DNA of 9,934 nt from JBOHCT01 sp050699055 (GCA_050699055.1 JBOHCT010000163.1:1-9934), one strand, 5' to 3'; shown: positions 1 through 6,598, counted from the first letter of the stretch. Translations and numbers: made by a program. The notes: a model not told the origin generated them from the letters alone.

Positions 1-32
1 GCCTCAAGCTCCTGGAGCGACGGCTCGGACAT
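1..32 (-). CDS. 5' end of an unidentified gene running off the window
   Basis: An ATG at 32-30 on the minus strand opens a frame reading MSEPSLQELE to the window edge. A GAGGAG Shine-Dalgarno sequence lies 5 nt upstream, a -10-like TATGAT lies at 80-75, and a near-perfect palindrome sits between promoter and RBS. Ten residues are too few to identify a family. The operator immediately upstream makes a self-regulating DNA-binding protein plausible, but this is inference only. Confidence 0.6.
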   Translation of the reverse strand, partial: MSEPSLQELE

Positions 33-44
33 GGGCACTCCTCA

Positions 45-80
45 TCTGGTTACGGATAACGTAACCAGACTCCCATCATA
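45..80 (-). promoter_or_regulatory. Operator palindrome with overlapping promoter for the gene starting at 32
   Basis: Positions 45-54 (TCTGGTTACG) and 60-69 (CGTAACCAGA) are perfect 10-bp inverted arms around a 5-nt centre (GATAA). On the minus strand a TATGAT -10 hexamer lies at 80-75, so transcription would start at about 68-69, inside the palindrome. No good -35 is visible. The layout fits a repressor site of TetR or similar type that blocks initiation of the leftward gene. The regulator itself is unknown. Confidence 0.65.
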
Positions 81-201
81 ACCTGCCCGAACGCGGGAGC
101 CCTACGATCGTGTCGCGCACCCGACCCGCTGTCCCGCAGGGGATAGCTGGACGCCGCCGGTGGGGCCGGTTTTCGCAGGTGAGCTGCAGCGTGTTGCCGC
201 C

Positions 202-1782
202 CTATCCCTCGGCCTTTCTCGCACGCCAACCGCGGATGAACGAGTTCACTGTCTCGTCGGTGGTGTCCCACAGGCCCCAGGGGCTCCGCGTGCTGTTGTG
301 GGCGGTTTCTGCGACGGCGGCCATGGCACGGGCCAGCGTGTCATTGTCGACACCCGGGAGAAGCGCCTCCCGCATCCCGTCGTCTTTGAGCAGGCGAGCC
401 CAGTACGGCACCGAACGGCGGGCATAGTAGTGACCGAACGACGGGTAGTAGTCGTGCTTGTCGAACCGGGCCGGGTCGACCGCGCTCACCACCACGAGTG
501 CCGCGAGAGCGTCGAATGCGCAGAGTGAATCGAGGATCAGGTCGGTTGGCTGGATGGCGGCACCCGGCTCCGGGTCGTAGCCGCTGTCGTCCACGACGTG
601 TGGGCGTAGCGCGGGCAGGCGGTGAGCGACACGCCGCGCGAGCGGGATGAGTGCGCCCTGCTCCCGGTTGCCGGTGGGCGTGGTCGGGAGGTCATCGCTT
701 CGGGCCGCCATCGTGAGTCCGTGCCGCAGCCACGAGGCGTGCCAGTGGTTTGGCGCAGTCTGGGCAGCCAGCGCCCGGACGGCCGCCCACTTCTTCGACA
801 CGATCGCGAGCCCGCCGAGCGCCTCGACGCGTGCCACGATCTCGAGCCAGAAGATGGGCTGGGGTAGCGGCGTCCTCTGACCGGCATCGGCCGTAGGCGG
901 GTTGTGGTAGATCTCAGCAAGGCACTCGGTCACCTTGCTCGACAGGTCGTCCCGGTCGAGGGTGAGCGTGACCGCGCCGAGCGACACCAGCCTGTCCAGG
1001 ATCGTGTCGAACTCGTCCCGGTCACCCTGGGCGGCCGCCGCCCGAGCCTCACCGGGCGTACGGAGGAGGAACAGCCGGATCGGGACGATGTCGTTGCGGC
1101 GGATGCACTCGACGACAGCTCCGTCGAAGGATGCCTGATCCAGTTGCCACACGAGCGACTGCACAGGGCCGGCAGCGATCGTCTGGCCTTGGGCGCCTGA
1201 CTGGATCGCGGCGACCATCGCCGCGAAATCCTCCCGATGCGCCTCACGGAGCTCCGCGTCGCGGGGACCAAGCAGGCCCTCGACGTCCGTCTCCAGCCAC
1301 CTCTCGCTCGACGTTCCACGCCGGATGAACACGTCACCTGGCCGGAGGACAACCTCCTGCCGGCGATTTCCGGGCTTGGTGTACTCGCCCTGGCCCTTCA
1401 CGACGGTAAAGCCGAGCGGATGCTGCGGCACATACACAAGCACGAGACACTGACCGCCGACCTTGTGGCGGGCAGAGATGACGTCGGTCGGTGGTAGGAA
1501 CTTCTCCAGCTTCTGGCGCATGTTCGCCTCGTCGAACTTCGCCGCAAGCGAATCATCCAGATCGCCGGTTGGCTTGCCGTGGTCGTCGGCTCCGATCACG
1601 AGGTATCCGCCGCACGAGCGGAGGGCCGCGATGTCCTTGGCGAACTCGACTAGCTCTGCGTGTTCGTCGAGGTCAACCTTCCGCTTGAAGTCGAGGTTCG
1701 TTAGCTCGCGACCCACCGCGAGCAGGGAAGCCAGCTTCTCGGCCGTCGCCACGGGCTCGACCACGAGGGCGCCATCTGTCAC
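202..1782 (-). CDS. AlbA_2 (Schlafen-type) domain protein, 526 aa
   Basis: The N-terminal third matches the AlbA_2 (Schlafen AlbA_2, formerly AAA_4) fold. Residues 25-35 contain the ELTNLDFKRK segment that opens the domain, residues 58-73 the glycine turn CGGYLVIGADDHGKPTG, and residues 150-160 the closing VFIRRGTSS motif. Such domains occur in putative nucleic-acid-binding or nuclease proteins, some linked to transcriptional control or phage defence. The role here is not known. The C-terminal 360 residues look mostly helical and match no domain I recognise. The start is a GTG at 1782, chosen because TAGCCT lies exactly 6 nt upstream and no Shine-Dalgarno is visible, as in leaderless actinobacterial genes. 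The frame is intact throughout, in contrast to most of its neighbours. It is transcribed away from the rest of the accessory block and appears monocistronic. Confidence in the gene is high and in the domain good. Confidence 0.87.
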   Translation of the reverse strand: MTDGALVVEPVATAEKLASLLAVGRELTNLDFKRKVDLDEHAELVEFAKDIAALRSCGGYLVIGADDHGKPTGDLDDSLAAKFDEANMRQKLEKFLPPTDVISARHKVGGQCLVLVYVPQHPLGFTVVKGQGEYTKPGNRRQEVVLRPGDVFIRRGTSSERWLETDVEGLLGPRDAELREAHREDFAAMVAAIQSGAQGQTIAAGPVQSLVWQLDQASFDGAVVECIRRNDIVPIRLFLLRTPGEARAAAAQGDRDEFDTILDRLVSLGAVTLTLDRDDLSSKVTECLAEIYHNPPTADAGQRTPLPQPIFWLEIVARVEALGGLAIVSKKWAAVRALAAQTAPNHWHASWLRHGLTMAARSDDLPTTPTGNREQGALIPLARRVAHRLPALRPHVVDDSGYDPEPGAAIQPTDLILDSLCAFDALAALVVVSAVDPARFDKHDYYPSFGHYYARRSVPYWARLLKDDGMREALLPGVDNDTLARAMAAVAETAHNSTRSPWGLWDTTDETVNSFIRGWRARKAEG

Positions 1783-1788
1783 GGGTGC

Positions 1789-1794
1789 AGGCTA
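1789..1794 (-). promoter_or_regulatory. -10 element of a leaderless promoter for the AlbA_2 gene
   Basis: TAGCCT on the minus strand is followed by exactly six nucleotides and then the GTG start codon at 1782. The identical hexamer and spacing precede the gene starting at 4043. No convincing -35 is visible. Initiation would fall at the start codon itself, giving a leaderless mRNA. Confidence 0.5.
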
Positions 1795-1897
1795 AGACCG
1801 CGCGAGGACAGCACGTGTGACCCGCCGACGCGACTTCGTCCCGGCACAGCATCCACCCGCTGCAGCGTCAGCGAACCTGACTCGCCGGCTACGCCGA

Positions 1898-2186
1898 TCA
1901 CCACCCCCGTCGTAGGCACCGAGGCTTCGTAAGCGCGAGCTCAGCGTGCCGGCCTGGGTACTGGCGGTACAGTGTCCCGAAGGACACCTGTAACGCGGGC
2001 GCGATCTCCCGCCACGTCAGCGGCGGATCCGCTGTTCGACGGCAGTCGGTGACCGCCTCGCGCAGGGCGTGCCCGCTCAGCCGCTGCAGCTCCGCAAGGT
2101 ACTGCGCGCGTAATCGCCGGATGCCGGGCGCCGCGAGCATCCCGTAGCAAGGCGTCGAGGCGGTCCAGGTGCGACGGTGACTGCAT
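1898..2186 (-). pseudogene. Small helix-turn-helix protein gene, copy 1, frameshifted
   Basis: The N-terminus reads from ATG 2186 (MQSPSHLDRLDALLRDARG). The sequence then continues only in another frame as QYLAELQRLSGHALREAV, TWREIAPALQVSFGTLYRQ. The switch lies in an alternating CG tract near 2105-2112. Restoring one CG dinucleotide would give HPAITRAQYLAELQ in a single frame. A second lesion follows TLYRQ: an extra C gives QYPGR where the other copy reads QHQAGGR. The WREIAPALQV, TLYRQ segment looks like a helix-turn-helix of the kind in small actinobacterial DNA-binding proteins of about 80-110 aa. A degenerate second copy lies at 5176-5378 in the same orientation. The alternative reading, one 106-aa protein from 2218, would replace the natural N-terminus with an unrelated sequence. 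Confidence 0.65.
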
Positions 2187-2245
2187 GGCCCGTCCATTCC
2201 GTGTTTGGTTCTTGACACAGGAGTATCACCACCGAGACAACTACA

Positions 2246-2291
2246 AGGGCCCTACGCCGCTCCCGGGACCTCGCCCGGGAGCGGTGGCCCT
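2246..2291. other. Long GC-rich stem-loop upstream of the large conserved gene
   Basis: Positions 2257-2267 and 2274-2284 form a perfect 11-bp inverted repeat with a 6-nt loop (ACCTCG). A further 6-bp pair lies outside it (AGGGCC 2246-2251 with GGCCCT 2286-2291). No T-run follows on either strand. It lies between the leftward helix-turn-helix remnant and the rightward gene at 2340, upstream of that gene's putative promoter. It may be an insulating terminator or a structured end of a mobile unit. Confidence 0.7.
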
Positions 2292-2304
2292 TCGGGCAGT
2301 TCGG

Positions 2305-2333
2305 CTGACCGGCGGTGAGGAGCCTTCTACGTT
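2305..2333 (+). promoter_or_regulatory. Putative leaderless promoter for the gene at 2340
   Basis: CTGACC (2305-2310) and TACGTT (2328-2333) are separated by 17 nt. The -10 ends exactly six nucleotides before the ATG at 2340. The nearest purine-rich GAGGAG (2317-2322) is 17 nt from the ATG, too far for a normal RBS, and a TGA at 2316 in the same frame rules out an upstream in-frame start. A 10-bp direct repeat (GTTCGGCTGA at 2299 and 2331) brackets the promoter. Confidence 0.4.
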
Positions 2334-2339
2334 CGGCTG

Positions 2340-3997
2340 ATGGCCGATGACTTCACCGAGCGGTACGTGGGTCTGCTGACCGGGGCCTACGACTGTGTGG
2401 ACAGGGTCGTGCTCAACGCCTATTTCCCGCTGGGGCATAACCCGGGCGGGTTCCGTACCTGGTGGCGACGGTGGCACGACGACGGCGACGCGTCGCTGGA
2501 CAACGCGCACCTGATGCGGCTGGCCGGCCGGTTCGCCCGCCGCGTGCGTGCCTCCGCCGCCGCGCACGGCATCCCGGTGATCGACTGCAAGGCCGAGGAG
2601 CGTAAGCATCGGATCGCCCAGGACTACCTGCGCGAGCACACCGTCGGCACCGGGGTGTTTCTGATCCTGGTGGCCCGGGCCCCGGCGACGGTGTGGAAGG
2701 TCCACCGCAGCAGCGCCGGGGTGATCCGCAACCTGCAGAAGACGCGGCAGTTCGTCAACCACTACTCGTTTCACATCATGGACCCGACCTGGGGGCATGT
2801 GACGATCAAGATGAGCGGGCACCCGCCGTTCGGGGCGCAGGTCATCTGCAACGGCCACGAGTACGTCGCCTGCTCCGCGCGGGCGGCCGGCATACGGTTT
2901 GCGAAGGAGGGCAACTGCTTCACCCGCGTCGATGACCCCGAACGCCTGGCTCAGGTCGCAGACACCTTGTCCCGGCCCGGGACGATAGGGCGCCTGAGCC
3001 AGGTCATCGACCGGTGGATCTACACCGCCTGCCTATGCTTCGGCCTCGACCTGGCCGAACAGCAACGCAGCGGCTTCGGCTACGCCTACTCGATCTACCA
3101 GGTCGAGTACAGCCGTAACCTGCTCTTCGCCTCGGGTGCGGTGATGGAACGGGCCTTCGACACCGTCGTCGACCGGACCCGGGCCCGGCTGGACGTGCCG
3201 AGGCTGCGCACCCTGTTCGGGGTGGGCCAACGCCCACGCAACCGCGGCGGCGACCTGTCGCCTCGACAGGCAGTCGTGATCGAGAGACCCAGGTGGAACC
3301 TCACCCTGTTCAAGGTCCACTTCGGATTGTTGACGGTGAAGGGCTACACCAAAGGCGAACACGTGCTGCGGTTCGAAGCGATCGTGCACAACACCCGGGC
3401 GTTACACACCGGACGGATGCTGGAGAAGTTCCCCCCATCGCCGGCCGGCTCGCCGGTATGGTCGACCGGTTCACCAGCATGCTCGACTGCGTCGACGTCG
3501 GCTTCCTCCCCGACGGTCTCCTCGACCAACTCCCGGCACCATCCCAGATCGGCGCCACCCGCCTCGGCGGCGTCGACATCAACAAGCCCCGCACCCGCGC
3601 CGCGCTGGCCGCCGTGCTCGCGTTGTGGGGTGCCGTCGCACCCGACGGGTTCACCGTCGCCGACCTCGCCGCCAAAGTACGCTCCCTCACCAGCCAGACC
3701 GCAGACGCCTACACCGTCCGCCAAGCCGCCTACGACCTACGCAAACTCCGCGGCAAACACCTCGTTGTCAAACCAGGCCGCACCCGCCGCTACCAGGTGC
3801 CCGGCCAAGCGGCCCGCACCATCGCCGCCCTACTCACCCTCCGCGACCACGTCATCGCCCCGATCCTCGCCGGCGTCCGCAGCCCCCGGATGGGACGCAA
3901 ACCCGCCACCTGGACCGCCGGCGACCGCGACTACGAACAGATCCGCATCCACATGCAGACCCTCCTCCGTGACCTCGCGCTCAACACCGCCACATAG
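2340..3997 (+). pseudogene. Conserved uncharacterised protein of about 550 aa, split by one frameshift
   Basis: Frame 1 runs from ATG 2340 through about residue 365 (2340-3436). The natural continuation is in the next frame, from IAGRLAGMVDRFTSMLD to the TAG at 3995-3997, giving about 552 aa in total. After the junction, frame 1 turns into proline/serine-rich non-native sequence. The break sits at TTCCCCCCA (3429-3437), where one missing base explains it. Visible features are an N-terminal DRVVLNAYF, LGHNPGGF region, VIDCKAEERKH at about 80-90, a hydrophobic strand GVFLILVAR at about 105-113, a YSFHIMDP to KEGNCF block at about 142-194, and a C-terminal winged-helix-like half ending RTRRYQVPGQA. 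From memory this belongs to a widespread, often multi-copy family of uncharacterised bacterial proteins. I do not know its function. The multi-copy habit would suit a mobile or selfish gene. Confidence is high that this is one ancestral coding unit. Confidence 0.85.
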
Positions 3998-4005
3998 ACA
4001 ACAAA

Positions 4006-4036
4006 TTGTCGATCACGCTTCGCAAGCCCCTAGCCT
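4006..4036 (+). promoter_or_regulatory. Leaderless promoter for the gene at 4043
   Basis: TAGCCT (4031-4036) stands exactly six nucleotides before the GTG at 4043. TTGTCG (4006-4011) could serve as a -35, although the 19-nt spacer is long. A short inverted repeat, GACAA (3997-4001) and TTGTC (4006-4010), overlaps the -35 and the stop codon of the preceding gene. It is too short to act as a terminator but could be an operator half-site pair. Confidence 0.5.
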
Positions 4037-4042
4037 GACGGC

Positions 4043-5005
4043 GTGAACCTAGGAAACGGGTGGGATCTTACCCCCGCTCAGACTCGGCAGCTGACGACGT
4101 TGGCGTGGCTGTACGACGCAACCGACGGCACCACCAACAGATACGCAGCGCTCGACCCACTCACTGAACACCGCGGCGAGGACCAGGTCGGCACCGTGTT
4201 CGCGTCCCTGCGCCGGGATGGTCTCGTCGCCGAGCCCGTCACGATCGAGGAATCCCCCGCCCCGGTACGTAGCTCTCTCACCGAGGCGGGTGCCACGACC
4301 GTCGAGGAACTCCGCTGCCGACGCGCCGATCCGGCGACGCGGCGCCCGGCGGCCCGTGACGCGCTGCTGCGCTGGCTCTACGAGCGCACCGTAGCTGGCG
4401 AGCCCACCCCGGCCCTGTCCAGCTTCCACCTCTGGGGGCATGCGGCGTTCCTCGGCGACCGATTCACCAAGCCTGAAATCGACGAAGCCTCCCGCTGGCT
4501 CAAGGAACGCGGCTACCTGCGCGGCCCGGGTAGTTGGGGCGGCGGTGTGCTGCGCCCCACGATCACCGCCGCCGGTGAGCGGCTCGTGGAACAGCACGGA
4601 TCGGTGAATGAGCCGGATACCCCCGGCAGCATTCAGAACGTCACCTACAACGTCACCGACTCACACGGGGTCAACGTCGCACACGCCAGCCCCGGAGCGC
4701 AGCAGACCGCCACGGTCACGATCACCAGCGACCAACGTCGGCGGGTCACCGACGTCGCCGACTACCTCGACTACCTCCGACACGCTCCGGCAGACCTTCC
4801 CGGGGAACTCGTCGACCGCGACGCGGACCTGGCGGACCTGGCCGTTCGGCTGCGTACCGAGGCCCGCAAGGCCGTCGCCCACCGCGGCACGCTCGGGCGG
4901 CTGCTCGACAGCGCCCGAGAGCTCGCACTCCTTGCCGCGAGCGTCCCCTTCGGCGCGGGCCTGCTCGCCCTGGTGGACCAGGCCCGCAAGGCGATCGGCC
5001 TCTGA
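4043..5005 (+). CDS. Intact uncharacterised protein with winged-helix-like N-terminus, 320 aa
   Basis: The protein starts with GTG (MNLGNGWDLTPAQ), supported by the TAGCCT-N6-GTG leaderless arrangement. Residues about 8-85 and 95-190 look like two winged-helix modules. Each ends in a strand-turn segment that closes with a TEAG or TAAG motif, as in MarR-like or PadR-like folds. A short threonine/valine-rich beta segment follows (about 197-228; IQNVTYNVTD, VNVAHASPGAQ). The C-terminal 90 residues are predicted amphipathic helix and end in a mildly hydrophobic stretch (ELALLAASVPFGAGLLALV). I see no catalytic motif. I do not recognise the family. Beta segments of this kind occur in some actinobacterial signalling and defence proteins, which is only a hint. 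The gene begins 45 nt after the stop of the frameshifted gene but has its own promoter. It is one of the few undamaged genes here. Confidence 0.8.
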   Translation: MNLGNGWDLTPAQTRQLTTLAWLYDATDGTTNRYAALDPLTEHRGEDQVGTVFASLRRDGLVAEPVTIEESPAPVRSSLTEAGATTVEELRCRRADPATRRPAARDALLRWLYERTVAGEPTPALSSFHLWGHAAFLGDRFTKPEIDEASRWLKERGYLRGPGSWGGGVLRPTITAAGERLVEQHGSVNEPDTPGSIQNVTYNVTDSHGVNVAHASPGAQQTATVTITSDQRRRVTDVADYLDYLRHAPADLPGELVDRDADLADLAVRLRTEARKAVAHRGTLGRLLDSARELALLAASVPFGAGLLALVDQARKAIGL

Positions 5006-5042
5006 GGGGCGGCCTCCTTGCCAACATCCGGGGCCGCTCCCC
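5006..5042 (+). terminator. Hairpin terminator directly after the 4043-5005 gene
   Basis: GGGG-CGGCC (5006-5014) pairs with GGCCG-CT-CCCC (5032-5042), giving 9 bp with a 2-nt bulge and a 17-nt loop. It begins at the base after the stop codon. There is no T-tail, which is common for terminators in high-GC actinobacteria. Confidence 0.55.
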
Positions 5043-5175
5043 GAACCACCGACTAGATCGCCGAGCACCCGGCCTTGACCGACCCCGCCAGCCGGGAGCG
5101 CGGCTGCTTGCCGCCGCATGGCTGGTGACGTACCGGTCATTTACGGAGCACCGAGGTAAGCGCGCCGGCGGGCCC

Positions 5176-5378
5176 TCCTTGGGGATGTCGTCGTGCTTGT
5201 GGGTGGGCGCGGTCGAGTCGCTTACCACGATCCGGCCGCCGGCCTGGTGCTGGCGGTACAGCGTCCCGAAGGGCACCTGCACCGCGGGCGCGATCTCCCG
5301 CCACGTCAGCGGCGATCCGCTGTGCGGCAGTCGGTGACCGCTTCGTGTAGGGTGTGTCCGCTCAGCCGCCGCGCCAGG
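5176..5378 (-). pseudogene. Small helix-turn-helix protein gene, copy 2, truncated and frameshifted
   Basis: Positions 5238-5369 match 1948-2084 at roughly 85-90 percent by eye, in the same orientation. One frame gives RRLSGHTLHEAVTDCRTADRR and stops. Another gives LTWREIAPAVQVPFGTLYRQ, then HQAGGRIVVSDSTAPTHK. Four bases are missing relative to copy 1 in the segment joining the two halves, which causes the shift. The first 30 or so residues present in copy 1 (MQSPSHLDRLDALLRD) are absent, and the sequence there is the start of the metallopeptidase remnant on the other strand. The C-terminal tail after TLYRQ appears closer to the native form than in copy 1. The gene cannot make a complete protein. 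Confidence 0.65.
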
Positions 5379-5420
5379 CTCGGCCACGTCGCCGCTGGCC
5401 GGTGGCGGCGCGGCGACGGC

Positions 5421-5899
5421 CGGCTGCCGGAGTTGTTTGTCGCTGGCGAGGGCCTGGGCCGCGGCAGCCGCGACGTGCCGTGCACCCTGCTGCACGAGGC
5501 CGCGCACGGGGTCGCCCGCACCCTTGGCGTCCGCGACACCTCCCGGCGGGGCCGGTTTCACAACATCCGCTACCGCGTCGGCGGCGGCGAGGTCGGCCTG
5601 GACGTCGCCCATTCCGGCGGCGAGGGGTGGGCCGCCACCACCGCCTCGGAGGTCTCCGCACCTACGCCGGCGAGCTCGCCGCCCCCAACCGCGCCCTCGC
5701 CGTCTGGCGACACGCCGAACCCCGCCCCCGGGGCGGCCGGGCGCGCAGCAAGAACGGGCTCGCCGCCTCCCGCCCGTGCGGGCGCCGCATCCGGGTCGCG
5801 CCCCGGGTGTATGAGGCCGGCACCATCGTCCGCGGCCTGTGCGGCGACCCCTTCACCGCCCCACACCCCGCCGGCCTCGACGCCGACCCCGACCGATAG
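5421..5899 (+). pseudogene. Zinc-metallopeptidase-like (HEXXH, SprT-like) protein remnant with zinc-ribbon tail
   Basis: One frame reads LPELFVAGEGLGRGSRD and then TLLHEAAHGVARTLGVRDTSR, RFHNIRYR, with the HEXXH motif at 5493-5507. At about 5640-5650 the native sequence jumps to the next frame (LRTYAGELAAPNRALAVWRH) and ends PCGRRIRVAPRVYEAG, LCGDPF before the TAG at 5897-5899. From memory this layout matches a family of about 150-170 aa on actinobacterial integrative plasmids: HEXXH, DTSR, HN, then a four-Cys knuckle pair. Here the first Cys of each knuckle appears changed to Arg (CGC at the expected TGC). A helix residue block after RYR is also missing, so the zinc ribbon could not form even without the frameshift. 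No clear start codon survives, because the upstream sequence is occupied by helix-turn-helix copy 2. Confidence 0.7.
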
Positions 5900-5905
5900 C
5901 GCTCG

Positions 5906-5934
5906 TTGCATATAGCGTCCGACACATGTACTGT
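5906..5934 (+). promoter_or_regulatory. Promoter of the toxin-antitoxin operon
   Basis: TTGCAT (5906-5911) and TACTGT (5929-5934) are 17 nt apart, a good sigma-70-type pair. The -10 ends 8 nt before the GTG at 5943, so the transcript would start at or near the start codon (leaderless). ATAGCG repeats at 5896 and 5912, and GACA/TGTC arms at 5921-5924 and 5932-5935 overlap the promoter. These could bind the antitoxin for autoregulation, but the arms are short. Confidence 0.55.
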
Positions 5935-5942
5935 CTGATCGT

Positions 5943-6308
5943 GTGCGGCTGTACGACATCGAGCTGGAACCGGAGGTCCGTGCCTGGCTCGATTCGCTGG
6001 GCGACCGGGAGTACGGCCGGGTGATGGCTTATGCCGAGCTGTTGGCGGAGGAGGCCGAGACGCTGGGGGAGCCCTACGCGCGGCACCTCGGCGGCAAGGT
6101 GCGGGAGCTTCGGTTCCCCCTGCGCCGCCAACAGCTGCGGATCAGCTATTGGCTGGCGCCGGGCCGCCGGGTGGTCCTGCTCACCGTGTTCGGTAAGACC
6201 CGTCGAACCGAGGCCGCGGAGGTAGCGCGGGCGATGCGGGCACAGAAGGAGTGTGCGGCCAGCCACGGCCCCGCCGAGACGACCTACGACCGGGGAGGTG
6301 TGAGATGA
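5943..6308 (+). CDS. RelE/ParE-superfamily toxin (HigB/Gp49-like), 121 aa
   Basis: The protein opens with YDIELEPEVRAWLDSL, the usual N-terminal strand-helix of Gp49-like (DUF891) HigB toxins. The beta core follows at about 52-85 (KVRELRFPLRRQQLRISYW, then VVLLTVFGKTRR), and the C-terminal helix AAEVARAMRAQKE follows that. Toxins of this superfamily are ribosome-dependent or free mRNA interferases. Arg55, Arg57, Arg66 and Lys85 lie where basic residues typically cluster, but I cannot assign catalysis. Start GTG 5943 fits the upstream -10 spacing, and the nearby ATG at 5926 is out of frame. The stop TGA overlaps the antitoxin ATG (ATGA), so the two are translationally coupled, toxin first as in higBA. 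The last 15 residues after QKE extend beyond the usual family end, and this stretch carries the RBS of the next gene. Confidence 0.88.
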   Translation: MRLYDIELEPEVRAWLDSLGDREYGRVMAYAELLAEEAETLGEPYARHLGGKVRELRFPLRRQQLRISYWLAPGRRVVLLTVFGKTRRTEAAEVARAMRAQKECAASHGPAETTYDRGGVR

Positions 6309-6598
6309 GTGACCACGCCAGGTGGGACATTGCTCGTCGTGGTCGAGACTCCGCCGAGGTACGCGCCGGGTACGAGGAGGCCCGGCGGGCGATCGCGATC
6401 GGCCGCGCCGTACGCGGCCGGCGTCTCGAGCTGGGCCTGTCGCAGGTGGAACTGGCCGGGCGGGCAGGCATGACCCAGTCCGCGATGTCACGGCTGGAGG
6501 CCGGCGCGGCCACCCCCACCATCGGGGTCCTGGAGCGGCTTGCGGCCGCGTTGGACGCCGACCTCGTGGTGGCCCTCACACCACGAGCAGCCGCCTGA
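6305..6598 (+). CDS. XRE-family antitoxin (HigA-like), 97 aa
   Basis: Residues 32-88 form a Cro/C1-type helix-turn-helix: RGRRLELGLSQVELAGRAG, then TQSAMSRLEAG with the recognition helix at about 57-65, then TPTIGVLERLAAALD. The N-terminal 30 residues (ARWDIARRGRDSAEVRAGYE) resemble the toxin-binding arm of HigA-like antitoxins. The protein should neutralise the upstream toxin and repress the shared promoter. The ATG at 6305 overlaps the toxin stop by four bases and has an excellent RBS, GGAGGTG at 6294-6300, 4 nt upstream. A longer frame from 6251 would overlap the toxin by 58 nt without an RBS, so I reject that start. Confidence 0.92.
   Translation: MSDHARWDIARRGRDSAEVRAGYEEARRAIAIGRAVRGRRLELGLSQVELAGRAGMTQSAMSRLEAGAATPTIGVLERLAAALDADLVVALTPRAAA

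Noticed and set aside
2241..2858. Long open minus-strand frame of 205 aa
   Set aside because: It is antisense to the conserved plus-strand protein, has shadow-like His/Val/Pro-rich composition, and lacks a start signal or family resemblance.
4746..5612. A 288-aa minus-strand protein
   Set aside because: It joins a short native helix-turn-helix segment to antisense readings of two plus-strand genes.
5193..5915. A single 240-aa plus-strand protein
   Set aside because: Its first 75 codons run antisense through helix-turn-helix copy 2, and its last 90 are a proline/serine-rich out-of-frame reading of the metallopeptidase tail. Only the middle is native.
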